Below, in pieces: positions 22,005-32,801 of a stretch of DNA of 64,000 bases. The notes beneath the pieces are model-generated. The model ran no database searches and had not been told where the DNA came from. It saw only the letters and a list, made by a program, of their open reading frames with translations. Position 1 is the first letter of the stretch, and each line of letters opens with the position of its first letter. This stretch comes from Cepaea nemoralis (lineage: Eukaryota; Mollusca; Gastropoda; Stylommatophora; Helicidae). The stretch covers positions 354,001 through 418,000 of the forward strand of contig JACEFZ010012588.1 of NCBI GenBank assembly GCA_014155875.1, in the 5' to 3' direction. Both the position numbers and the translations under genes were made by a program.

Positions 22005-22985
22005 TATTAGTTATCAGTTATCAGTTGGGGTATCTTCATTGCACTCCGGACATGTCCATGGGTGCTCAGATCCTCAACCCCCCCCCCCCCCCCCCCCCCA
22101 GCATATGCATCAGCGTCCGGTGGCTAATAGTGCCAGTTCTGTGTTGGTTGACGAGGCACCTCTTTTTCCCGATACACTTCTCACGTCTAGCCGTGCCGAT
22201 TCTTACTCCCAGGTCTTTCATCCTGGACAGCGATGTGGATTCACTGACGTCAAAGTCCTCTGCTCTCGCGATATCTTTAGGGACGTTAATAACATCGGCA
22301 CGATCCATGGGCTGGCCATCTACAGGGGGTGCAGAGCCAGCCAGTATATCTGCTCGTTCATTTCCCTCGACACCTGCATGTCCCGGGACGAATATAAAGG
22401 AAAGGTGACTTTACGGACAACAGACTTCCGCAGCGACTCAGTCCACTGTCTACGTACAGATCCAGATTCGACCTTCTGAATCATGCTCACTGAATCACTT
22501 AGTACACACACGTTGGTATAATGCTGTGATTCCAGCCATATGAAAGCCTGTGTAACTGCCATCACCTCCATCGTCATGCTGCTCGTGGTCATAGAGTGGG
22601 TACCACTGGATTCTTAAACGGTTTGGCCCGCTGAACGGGCTGTAAATGCCCACGCACTTCTCTGCTGCTTTACAAGAGATCCATCTGTATAGATGAGAAC
22701 TTCGCGGCTATCTGAGTGTTCATAGATGAGCGCGTTGACCTCTGCATTGACAGCGGCAGGGTTCTGCTCTCTGCACCGTCTGTCGAGTGTGATAATGCAG
22801 GAAAAAGTGCACTTAAAAGCTGGAGGCAACGGCACCCATTTAGGTACTTTTGCCTTAATTCACCCCAAACAAACGAAATCCCAGGGTATGACGTCACATC
22901 CAGGGGTTCCCTGTGTTGCGTCATAGCTCGGTGCGCAATTTTATCGGTGTGCAACAGTTGCTCTCGGCGACATCCCCCCAACTGT
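22005..22985 (-). pseudogene. RNase H-bearing LINE (I-like), second family, decayed
   Basis: Minus strand. 22614-22835 encodes the start of RNase H (VLIYTDGSLVKQQRSAWAF); 22320-22592 continues in another frame (MEVMAVTQAFIWLES, VCVLSDSVSMI, then a damaged GNEQAD region reading EMNEQIYWLA). 22066-22308 carries the downstream block with TSLSRMKDLGVR and a Gly run from a G(22) tract (22078-22099 on the plus strand is C). After the tract a third frame restores EHPWTCPECNED, a CPEC knuckle, and a stop near 22017, followed by a TGATAACTGATAAC tail. Upstream, 22670-22981 holds the RT-RNase H connection (HREPLDVTSYPG). At least three frame breaks make it non-functional. Confidence 0.75.
22078..22099. 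repeat. C(22)/G(22) homopolymer
   Basis: Uninterrupted run of 22 C located where related LINE proteins have a short Gly-Gly-Gly stretch, so it probably grew from GGN codons. Confidence 0.9.
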
Positions 22986-23306
22986 AACTGGCAAAATGAA
23001 ATGCTAGTATACTATTGAGACCAGCAGTATACTAAAAGAATGATGATGATCTGTCTGTACGGGAGACGCGAGCCTTGCAGCCATGTGACCTTGTCTCAGC
23101 GGGAGGATGTCCTGCCGACATGGTGAATGTCGTCGTCGGCATCTCCATCTGTCCTGACGCTCAGTCAGCGATAGCACCATGATGACATGATTATGAGAAC
23201 AGTGTCTAGCAGAATGTCAGATGCCATGATGCTGCTGCAGAAAAGCAACGCTACTCTGGCTTGTCGTGGACAGTTGCTGCTGCTGTCAGTTCCAGAACAC
23301 TCATGA

Positions 23307-23307
<1 letters not shown>

Positions 23308-23379
<72 letters not shown>
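23308..23379 (+). repeat. (CA)n microsatellite
   Basis: About 36 CA units. Val-Cys or Thr-His reading frames across it are artefacts. Confidence 0.98.
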
Positions 23380-23383
<4 letters not shown>

Positions 23384-23551
23384 GAAACGGTTGCCAAAGC
23401 CAAAGAAGCATTGCGGGGCAATTGAAACGCACTGACACGCACTGTACCCGAATACAGAGGAGATCACCATCAGTGCTAAATATAGCTGATGGCCCTAAAT
23501 ATAGCTGATGACGTTTGTTTGGGGTGAATTAAGGCAAAAGTACCCCCATTT

Positions 23552-26500
23552 ATGTTTATGCCTAGCCATAGTGGTAAACCAGTTTGCTTAATCTGCGGAT
23601 TTTCTGTTTCTGTTACAAATAAAATTAATCTGGAGCGACACTTCACGGCCACACATTCAGACATAAGTGCGCAATATCCGATCAATTCGGAGTTAAGAAA
23701 AAATTTCATAGTTAAAAAAGAAAGTTCTCTGACCAGGCAGTAGTCATTTTTCACCAAGGCTAACGAACAGAGCAAGAGTGCTGTCGTTGCGTCGTACGAA
23801 GTAGCTCTTCTGTTGGCTCGCAAAAAAAAAAAAAAGAAGCCGTTCACCGATGCAGAAGAAATAATCAAGTATTATCAAGCTTTCCCTTTAAATTCCTGCT
23901 AGAATGCTTGGCGATAACTAGTGTGAACCAAAATTTGATCAGATTTCTTTGTCTAATAATACTATGGCCAAGCGAGTTGAAGAATTAGCCATCGTTAAGT
24001 AGTAGCACATATCAAAAATGTGCAATTTTTTTTCATTGGCAATGGATGAATCCACTAACATGTCATACACAGCTCATGTCGCAGTTTTTGATTGAGCAAT
24101 AAACGATAATTTTGTAGTCATTGAAGAACTTCTTGGACTGGAATCGATGCATGCAACTATCAAAGGGATTGACCTGTTTGAAACTCTGAAGTTGTTGTAG
24201 AGAAAAACATAGAATTTACCAAATTAGACAATGCATGCACCGACGGTGCTCCGGCTTTGACGGGTAAAAAGTCTAGGTGTCTAGCATTATTGGAACAGTT
24301 TCTTGGCCGCACTATATTAAAATATCATTGTATCACTCACCAAGAAGCTCTGTGTGGAAAGACATTAAATCTTAAACATGTCATGGATGTTGTTCTGAGA
24401 TGTGTGAACAAAATTCGAAGTAAGGCGCTGGACAGGCGTGAGTTCAGAAAGTTTCTATCAGACCTGAACGAGGAATACGGTGAGCTACTATTAAACTGTG
24501 ATGTCAAATGGCTATCTAAAGGGAAAGTTCTGTCATGTTTCTGGGCACTGGAAAATATTGTCTATATGTCTCTGTCTGAAATAAATGAATTGTCTACAGA
24601 ACGGGAATGTCTGCTGAACGATGACTAACTTAATGACCTGGAATTTTTGGTGAATTAAACTCTTTAAATGCGAGGATCCAGGGAAAAAACAACAAACTAT
24701 TCACAAATGTGTGCAATGACGTTTCTTCATTTAAAATGAGACTACGACTGTTTACCGGACATCTGACGGAAGGGACTTTAGAGGCGTGGTGGAATGTGGT
24801 GAAAGAAATGTGACTTGTTACAGTACAAAGTAAAAGTTGAAAGTCTTCCGGATATTTTTCAGTCGAGATTTCAAGAGTTCTGTCACAGGATAAATTAACT
24901 TGTCAGTCGATCGATGACAACCAGGCCCGACATTATTTTGCTAACACAATTGACTCTGTTATGGTGAACAAACTGAGGAAAATACGTCGGTACAGATTCT
25001 CTGCACCTGGTCGACAGTGTGTATGAGATCAAAGGGAGTCACGTCGAGTTGTCTACACACAGTCGACAGTTTGATGACAGGATGCTGTTCGAGAGGTGTG
25101 TACTGGCGACATTTGTCTACAAAACGGAAGTTGGCCGTTGCAAGTGATAGACAGAATGCCTGCTAGAGGTCAGAAGGATTCTGTAATGGGAGAAAGGTCT
25201 CCGGCTTACAGACAACCCGGATATTTGTTGGATGAGACAAAGAACTCCCCAGATGAAAAGGAAAATTGACAGCTAATTGACTCTGGTTAGTCTGGAAACA
25301 GGAGGACAAAGCCAGATTCTGGACTGATTGGCGTCTGGACTTTCTGGTGACTCACTCAAGCACCCATATAAAACCCAGTGCAGTAAACAGGTAGAGGGAG
25401 TCGAGAAAAACATTCTGCTGTGTTAGGATTGGGGATTATTCCGAGTTGTGTTATATTAGAGGGACTGGGCTGTCTTAGTAGTGATAGTTATCCGCGGACA
25501 TAGATCCAATCGGATTGCCTAGTTTCTCGAGTAACAACAGGAATAGACATATGGTAGGCAATTAATTATATCTACTTAAGAGTATGATTAGGAATAGAGT
25601 ACAGTACTGTGTAGTGATATAATGTATTATGATTAGTGATAGAATGTTCTATAAGTGCGGTGCTAGAAAGTATCATAGGAGCGTCGGCACTAGTATTCTA
25701 TTGTGTGGCTTCAAGTAGCTTGTGTTATATATCATTTTACTCGGGAAGTTGAGGACAATGTAGTGGAATAATAATTAGAGAGATTAAGGATGGTTGAGAG
25801 GGAGGAGGGGAATGTGTAATGGTAGGATCTTCCAGTAGGGCATCTGCTGGGTTTCTACCCGTTCCTTTAGTCTTTCCTGGTGTTGTCATGTCTCAGATCA
25901 TATGATTGAGTTATTTGGCCGTATGACAGAGATCGGATCTCTGTTATAGATCTGAGTGCTGTTATTGGCCTACACTTGCCTAATTCTGGCCAGGACTGAG
26001 TTGCCCTCACCATGATGTTATCTGCTCTACAGGTTCCATGTACAGTTCCTCTTGAGTGTTCCACTTGAGTGTGCGATGATTTACTACGAAGAAGCAGGTT
26101 CAAAGTTTTATACAAGGAGGGCTCAGCATCTGAAGACAGAGGTTGCTGAGAGGCCGCTACATAGGGCTTATACCCAAGTTGGTTTGCGGGAACCTGGCTT
26201 CTGCTGAGCAGGACATGTTGACGAGATGGAGGTTTAGCCAAGTGATAGATGTATCAATAAACAGTCAGAACATTGCATAATTTATACTGATACCCAGAAC
26301 AGTTAGATTGTGGTGTTAATATGAGGAATCTTTAGAACCAGTGACTCTAGATCCATTAAGATTTCTCCACTAACAGTGACAATAGGATTAGAATTTCCTG
26401 ATTAACAATCCGTTAAATAACCGAGGAAGTTCATAGTGTGAATCAGACTCTAATTAGACAGTGTTTGTCAGGGGTGTCCAAGCATCCTGGTGGTTCCAGA

Positions 26501-27420
26501 GACAACGGAGGAAGTCTTCACGTGACCGGAGGAGCATCACCTGGGTGAGGCTACTTGTATGGGATACATGGTGCTGGTGTGTCTTCAGCACAGGGATGAG
26601 AATGAATATCCTCTTGCACACTGATCTGAGTCTATAGACGATTTAGAATACCCGTCACACATTCTACACCTTATACACACATACACTTCTCCTACATATG
26701 CTCTTTGCTTTAATAGATTTCTTGTTTTTATTTGTTGAAGCGAGAGTTGTCAAGTATGTTATGTTGGGGAAGAATGAGAGGGGGCATGATCCAGGGGTGA
26801 GTTAGAGTGAGAGGAAGGTGTCTACAGATTGAAGGAGTGTGTGGACGGAGTCTGCTGGATATCTCCAGAATAGAGATATTGAATTAAAAATAATGTGGGT
26901 GTTGATTCTCTTCACTCCAGGGACGACACTAAAGTGGTAAAGAAGAACAAGTAACTAATACGACAGTCATTCTTTACACACACACTACAAGTTCACAACA
27001 GAGGAGGATAATGTTGCCCTCTTCATAAATCCGTTCGTATTTTCTGATGCCAAGCTCTGTCTATTACAGCAAAACCTTCGGCACGAAGTGATTGATTTGA
27101 AAAGCAATTCTGCACTGAGATGTAAATTTCTGAAGCTGCCTGCTTCAACTTCAGCTGATCTTATTATTTCATTCTGGCGACTATTGCCTGTCGATCAATT
27201 TGAACACTTGCGTTCATTTGCCTAGAAATACATTTGTCGTTTTGGTTCGATTTACAAATGCGAGCAGTCATTTTCCGCAATGGCTGTTATTAAAAAAAAA
27301 AAAAAAAAAACAAGCAACGTTCCAGACTCATCGACAGTAATCTAGCTGCGCTTATGAGTTTGAGCACCAGATTTGCCCAGACATTGATAAACTGGCATCT
27401 GAACTTAAGTAACTGGTTAT
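23552..27420 (+). pseudogene. hAT transposase (GTF2I-repeat/ZBED-like type), interrupted
   Basis: 23552-23743 encodes a BED-like finger (KPVCLICGFSVSV ... RHFTATH) followed by the YPINSELRK segment typical of these transposases. Stops break 23880-24220. 24257-24628 is a clean stretch of the RNase H-like catalytic core with DGAPALTGKK just before it, then LGRTILKYHCITHQEALCGK and CDVKWLSKGKVL. The reading is cut at 24880 by a 2109-bp insertion and resumes at 26995 with NVALFINPFVFSDAKL; the C-terminal dimerisation segment ends near CEQSFSAMAVIK (27270-27295) before an A(19) run. Role: cut-and-paste transposition of the surrounding element. Several in-frame stops outside the insertion show it is dead. 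Confidence 0.78.
24881..26989. mobile_element. Solo-LTR-like insertion, 2109 bp, inside the hAT transposase
   Basis: Flanked by AGTTC at 24876-24880 and 26990-26994, begins TGTCAC and ends CACTACA (TG...CA). Removing it and one target copy leaves the transposase frame intact across the junction, an independent proof of the boundaries. A TATAAAA lies at 25377-25383 and AATAAA near 26255. No long direct repeat is visible between its two ends and no coding domain, so a single long LTR (or a coding-free LTR element) is the simplest reading. Confidence 0.7.
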
Positions 27421-27564
27421 GGAGAACAGTTACCATTGTAAAGTAATTACATTAATAGCGATTTACGAAATTAATTAAAATTTATTGTTAAATGAACTTA
27501 TGATTTTAAAAGCAAAAAATGACCGCAGTCTAGTACTGACTGACTGCCTTTAAAGTTTTAGAAT

Positions 27565-27655
27565 TTTATTGACGAAAGATGGGGACGGAGCGCTTATGGG
27601 AATGTCCCGAATGCTGTGATGTCAGTTCCTAGATCAATCAATCAATCAATCAGTT
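27565..27655 (+). repeat. Short LINE/SINE 3' tail
   Basis: Reads GTERLWECPECCDVSS in translation with one shift, then (ATCA)n: TCAATCAATCAATCA. It matches the 3' ends of the I-like LINE at 18640 and 28500. Too short to classify. Confidence 0.6.
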
Positions 27656-27784
27656 AAGAAAGGTAAGAATGATATTGCACGACTTTTATAATTTTATAAC
27701 GTTGTGGCCCGCTTAACTACCGAAAATAGTAGATATGACCCTCTGCTTGAAAAGCTTGGGAACTACTGCTCTAACTGACCTCCT

Positions 27785-27955
27785 GTAGGAACTTCCGTCC
27801 TAGACCAGCTGACCACCATGGCTTAGAGCGTGGTCTGCACTGCTATGATATGTAGTCTTTAGGTTGCATTTCCTTGCACTATGGTCAGATCTGTACCCTC
27901 ACAATTGCACTCTTCCGAGCGAATATTGTTTGGTAACCATTATGAAACTCGCAGA
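27785..27955 (+). repeat. Dispersed repeat shared with 3765-3925
   Basis: CCTAGACCAGCTGACCACCA, GGCTTAGAGCGTGGTCTGC, CTTTAGGTTGCATTTCC. Unknown family; it lies just outside the hAT element. Confidence 0.5.
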
Positions 27956-27959
27956 AGCA

Positions 27960-28640
27960 AGCTCTCAATGGTAACAGTATGACGAGAAGGCATGCTTCTG
28001 TTCAACAATCACAAATAGAGAGCATCTGTTGGATCTCTCCCCTTCCCCCCTCACCCGACATTCTGATGTGTTGGGAAACGAACAGGAGGACAGATTGGCT
28101 GGGTCTGTACGACTTGGTGAGGTACTCAAGACAGATGTGGTCGAGGACCTATAGAATCATGGGCCGGGAAGATTAACCCAGTCAACAAATGCCCGCAGAA
28201 GTCGGATTTGTCGGCCTAACGGCGCAAGAACGCAGCTCTGCTGTAAACAGGCACAACACAATCACGTCCGGGGAAAAAAAAACTCTGGATGAACGCAGAA
28301 GAAGAAGAATTATGTGTATAGTGCAGAAGAACGGGTAGATCATTGCGGCTTGGAGAGAATGGTGCTGCAGGAAGTGACCAGCAGATCTGGCCGACACTCA
28401 AAACTGCGAGGACAGGCCAGACGGACATATGATCAAACTGCTTCTGCTACCACTAGTATTGAGATTCTTAGCTGGCTGGTGCAGATAAGGACGGAACACA
28501 TATGGGAATGTGCCGAGTGCTGTGATATCTCTTACTGAACAACTGAACAACTCATCTCAACAACTCAACTCACCAACTCAACTCATCTCAACAACTCAAC
28601 TCATTTCAACTCTACCTACAGACCCGGTGGCCAATGGTAT
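27960..28640 (+). pseudogene. RNase H-bearing LINE (I-like), 3' part with nested insert
   Basis: Frameshifted remains: a damaged GNEQADRLAG region (NRRTDWLGLYDLV), then at 28314-28538 VLQEVTSRSGRHSKLRGQAR and [10 protein letters not shown] with the stop at about 28536. The tail is CAACTCAACTCATCTC repeated. 28185-28312 is a foreign insert (family G, also at 35225-35350) ending GAAGAAGAAGAA that interrupts the reading. Confidence 0.72.
28185..28312 (+). repeat. Dispersed repeat G, copy 1
   Basis: Shares GCAGCTCTGCTGTAAACAG, CACAATCACGTCC and GGATGAACGCAGAAGAAGAA with 35225-35350. Small retroposon-like unit with an AGA-rich end. Confidence 0.55.
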
Positions 28641-28657
28641 GAATCTATCGTTCTTAG

Positions 28658-28761
<104 letters not shown>

Positions 28762-29310
28762 GATGAGATAATATAACAGTTTTACTTCTACCAATCCGGG
28801 TGATTAATGCTCGCGGTCATTTAAAATAACACAACAAAAGGATCGACTTTATTGCTTGGAGTAAGTAAATGATTAAAGCACCCTTCTACACGCATGAGGC
28901 GAATTGGGCATATGTTCTAGACCCATCGGTACTAGGTGGGTGATGCGGTCAATATCAAGCCGGCTGCCTTTACTTTCCAAGAAATCTCATGGTGCCCATT
29001 TTAGACTGGGTCAACCTGGGTCCAGGTCAATTTTTTTAAAAAGTCCGCCCGATAAAGATTCGACTCTATGATCACCGACCGGGACGGCAGGAGAATATAC
29101 TGCGTCGGGTCCTATAACATATATAGTTCAGCAAAGCAGTTGCTCCGCAGCTCCGGTAGCGACTCCCCGGGTTCTCCAAAAAATATTACCTAGAGAACTG
29201 AATGACGGTGTCCCGAAACGAACAGACAACCTTCTGAGCACACAGAAGACGGCTAAACCACTCGACAGCGGAGATCCCGCCCACATTCATTATACAGAAC
29301 ATTGCTGCAG

Positions 29311-29400
29311 CCTTTGTGGATTAGTGGTTAGAGCGCTGCATGCAAAGACAATGGTTCGTGTTCAATACCCAGCAGAGGTAACGATTAATGTCTACGGAGT
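29311..29400 (+). repeat. tRNA-like SINE head
   Basis: GTGGATTAGTGGTTAGAGCG resembles box A and GGTTCGTGTTCAATACC box B. No stable tRNA cloverleaf; a SINE fragment is more likely than a tRNA gene. Confidence 0.5.
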
Positions 29401-29749
29401 CGACACGGCGTCATAAAGGTGTGTACCAAACAATTTTCTGGAAATTGGCTGGGAAGGAAAGGCGAAGAAGAAGGAAACTCGCCACCCTACCTCATATGTC
29501 ATGACCTAGAATATGTGAACATGTAACACTTGACACTCCAATGATAGCATCTGCTATGGGACCATCTTGACCTGGTAGTGGCGCAGTGGTTATTGATCTT
29601 GTCTGAAAGAATAAAATAGACGGGGAAGGGAACTCACCACTTCACGTCAGTATGTCGTGGGCTAGTATATGTGAAAGCCTGTCGGTCTATATCTCAAGTG
29701 CAGTACCTAATATGTGCCAATTTTCACTTCTCATTCATCAATCTCGTCG

Positions 29750-29860
29750 TGGGGCCGCCGGCGTGGCTGAGAGGCTGCGGTGTCCGCGTCAGGCTCAGAA
29801 GGTACGGGTGTGAACTCAACAAAGGGCCGAGCATATTTCTGAGACCAACTGGTATCTAGT
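29750..29860 (+). repeat. tRNA-like SINE head
   Basis: GCCGGCGTGGCTGAGAGGC resembles a box A region and GGGTGTGAACTCAAC a decayed box B. The body that follows contains TAGTGAGATCGGATGC, shared with the SINE C body (54940). Confidence 0.5.
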
Positions 29861-29961
29861 GTTATCACGTTTATCTGATTTCTTGAGTAGTGAGATCGGA
29901 TGCAGGCTCATCACCTTCATGATGCTGATGGTGATGAGATCGGATACCTAGCCTTCTCGAA

Positions 29962-30430
29962 TCTTCTGCAATAATGTTCAATCATTGAATGTAAGAAAGA
30001 AAGTGCCGAAGTGTTATATAGAACCTGTTTTGCTGTATGGCTGTGAATCTTGGAATGTAAATGAACAAATTAGGAAGAACTTGCAAGCAACAGAGATATT
30101 GTTCCTGAGATGAATGCTGCGAATTCCTTGGGCTGCCAAAATAACTAACAACGACTGCGTGAAAGAGGCTAATGAAACTAGAATATTGTACACAACAATG
30201 GGAAAGAGACAAACAGCTTTTTTGGGTCATGTGATGAGAAGAGAGGCATTGGAGAACATCGTGAAGACTGGAAATATGAAGGGGAAGAGAGGCAGCGGCA
30301 GAGAAAGAGAAATGATACTGGATGTGTTGAGACGAAGGCATGGAGGAATATCAGCAGAAGAGTTGATCCAGAACACCAAAGTCCGAGATCTGTGGAGAGT
30401 CATGAACGCCTACGCCAGCTGCATGGTACT

Positions 30431-30473
<43 letters not shown>
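29962..30473 (+). pseudogene. 5'-truncated LINE with (GAT)n tail and 29-bp target duplication
   Basis: Flanked by copies of a 29-bp sequence (29933-29961 and 30474-30502, containing ATCGGATACCTAGCCTTCTC). Coding, in broken frames: MLRIPWAAKITNND, FLGHVMRREALENIVKTGNM, GISAEELIQNTKVRDLWRVM and NAYASCMV, the C-terminal part of a LINE RT protein. The tail is (GAT)n at 30431-30477. RT core absent. Confidence 0.75.
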
Positions 30474-30478
<5 letters not shown>

Positions 30479-30502
30479 GATCGGATACCTAGCCTTCTCG
30501 AA

Positions 30503-31560
30503 GTATGGTGAACAACTGGAGGTCCTGTGTGCAAGTTGTGCTCGGAAAAAATCCACAGGCTGCTGGAAAATGCAAAGTGTGGGCCATAAACTTTTGCGCA
30601 TGAGCTGGACAGTTGCACAGGTTGTACGATCGTTGAATGCGAGTTCATTATTATCTTGTTCTTAGACTATATAACGGCCTAAAGTCTTAAAGGTCGTCAT
30701 TACTCTCTTTGGACAACAATCACACTGGACATCAATCATCATGGACAACAATATCCTGTTAAAAGGATTATTAATCTGAGCCGGTGATGAACACTGATAT
30801 AACTTCTCATTGAGGTTAAACGGGGTAAGGGTATTCCAATCGAACAAAGGCCTTCAACGCTGGAATTACCAGTAAAGTGGTTGACATTCCAGCGTCCCTG
30901 TCTTAGCTGTCCATCGGCTCAAGGAGGGAGCCGACTCGACAAGACAAGACACCCGTTCTGGGTGGACTACATTGAATCCTTTAGATACGGGGATTATAAG
31001 AGGGTGCTGACATGTGCATGATGTTCAAGACTACACTCCAGGAATGAGGTCATGTTGTTTGTGGCTAAAAACGTTATGACATAAATTTATAATCCAGAGG
31101 AGTTTCCTGTGAGTTTCTGAAAGTAATAAATTGTTTGCCAGTGCAAGTATAAATTATTTACCCAGGGTCGGGTGTGAGTTTGGTTATCGAAGTTATCATA
31201 GATGCAGGTCAAGTGTGATCATTCGACTTGCTGCTCATCGTTATTCACAATGTCATGTTTATAAATTATATTAGTTGAATTCAGGAGCCGCTTTGTGAAG
31301 TTATATCACAGTTCACCTTTGCTAAAGAGTCTCGTGTTACTCAAGACAATGCTTGTTGTAACAATTGTTTGGCTATATACACGAAATATAATTAAATACA
31401 CAAACACGTCGTTATGGAGATACTCAGATAGTAGTAGTTTTGGTCCATGGTCGGGGAGAAAAGTCGGTATATTACTTAACTCACTGCAATAGATGCAAGC
31501 CCTTTTCAGAGCGTAGAAGATCTCAACGCCAAGGTGAAAGATCTCAGAGTTGAAACTCAG
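30503..31560. other. Non-coding; continuation of a SINE C-like body, then unassigned
   Basis: 30503-30600 has GAAAAAATCC...GCTGGAAAA resembling the SINE C body at 54965-54995, displaced by the LINE insertion. The rest to 31560 shows no recognised gene or repeat. Confidence 0.35.
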
Positions 31561-31569
31561 TCTTTCAGA

Positions 31570-32225
31570 GGGTTCTCAACTAATCATCCATCCATCGAAC
31601 CAAACATCAGTCAATTCATCCACCCATCAATTAATCATTCAACCAGCCGAACAAACATCCATTCAAAATAAAACAGCCAACCATCTGGACATTGAACAAG
31701 CCAATAGAAAGTCGAACAGATGCCCCGGAGATGTGGATATACAGAAGAATATGTCATATTTCATGGAAACAGAAACAATCAAATACAGAGGTTCTAGAAA
31801 AATTGGGAATGAAAAGAGAGTTGTTGAAAGAAATAACAAAGAGGCAAGTGAAATATTTCGGCCACGTTAAAAGATATAACACTATAACACTCTTATAAAA
31901 CGATACTGGTGGGCAAGCAAACAAGAGGTAAACAACGATACAAGTGGGAAGATAACATCAAGAGATGGGCGAACATCAGACTGTACAGTCAAGGCGAGAG
32001 ACAGACAGTGTTGGAAATCTATTGCAGCCAACTTTCATTGTGGAGATGGCACCTGATTGAATGATCTAATCATTTAACCACCATATATAAATCCGTACAA
32101 TCAGCCATCCAATGAATCAAATCATCCAACTAAACAACCAGCCATCCAACTAATCAATCAAGCAATCATCCTATCAACCAATCAACCATTGAGTCAACTA
32201 ACCAACCACCCAGCCATCAAACAGC
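31570..32225 (+). pseudogene. LINE 3' remnant between CAAC/ATCC-rich low-complexity DNA
   Basis: 31692-31880 encodes EMWIYRRICHISWKQ, LLKEITKRQVKYFGHVKR, a common post-RT segment of LINE proteins; the same segment is at 60740-60910. Downstream frames continue to about 32060 in pieces. It is flanked by simple AATCATCCATCC and CAACCAATCAACC runs (31565-31690 and 32085-32225), probably grown from the LINE tail. 32226-32800 is AT-rich and unassigned. Confidence 0.6.
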
Positions 32226-32801
32226 TATACCTTTAACTGAGATCACACCCGTTGCAATCTTCAAATCGAAATTTGAACTTCGGTGTTTTCTTCCACATAC
32301 CAGATTGGCACAGTTGAACATGTCCCTGCTACAGCTTGTGGTGTTATCTTCCCATCCAAGACATTGTCCTGCTTTGAATGACCTTCTGTTTGTCTTTTGG
32401 TTGTGCTCCACTGGCTCAATTATTTTGCTCCAAGTTGAGAGTTTGTGTGTTATATAGAGGTAAAAGTAGAGGTGTGGGTAATTATATACATACAAAAACA
32501 TATACTAACCAAAGGACATATAAACAACAACAAACTGCCTCATAGTTATTTTTTAAAGGCATGGAATTGTTTATTTTCATAAAATACAAACATAAATGTG
32601 TAAAACTAACACATACAAAGTAAATAAATTGGCTGTATCAAAGTAAAAACCCTAATTAAAAGAAAACAGCTTTAGAATATTTTTTTTTTAAAGTGTATGC
32701 AATGGTTTATTTTCATAAAAAGGAAAAAGAAAAACTACAAACACAAAAAGAAAAAAAAAACTGGTTGTATAAATTTATAAACTTAATATAAGTATGATTA
32801 A

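Larger units (their letters stand above)
21296..27768 (+). mobile_element. hAT-superfamily DNA transposon carrying nested insertions
   Basis: Bounded by the 8-bp duplication CTCTAACT at 21288-21295 and 27769-27776, the hAT target length. The left end starts CAGAGCAAACCACGGCCC and the right end, reversed, starts CAGTAGTTCCCAAGCTTTT, so the first bases (CAG) agree but the terminal repeats are weak. Both subterminal regions contain TGTGGCCCGC. It encodes a hAT transposase pseudogene (23552-27420). Inside are a decayed LINE (about 22005-22985, minus), a (CA)n tract, a 2109-bp solo-LTR-like insertion (24881-26989) and a short LINE tail (27565-27655). Without the large insertions it would be roughly 3 kb, a usual hAT size. 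Confidence 0.75.

Noticed and set aside
23165..23508. Cys-Val and Thr-His repeat proteins
   Set aside because: (CA)n microsatellite read in different frames.
25867..26241. 124-codon minus frame in the LTR-like insertion
   Set aside because: No recognisable domain and no codon signal; expected by chance in 2.1 kb.
30114..30665. 183-codon protein with a poly-Asp tract
   Set aside because: LINE post-RT remnant reading into its own (GAT)n tail and then into flanking SINE sequence.
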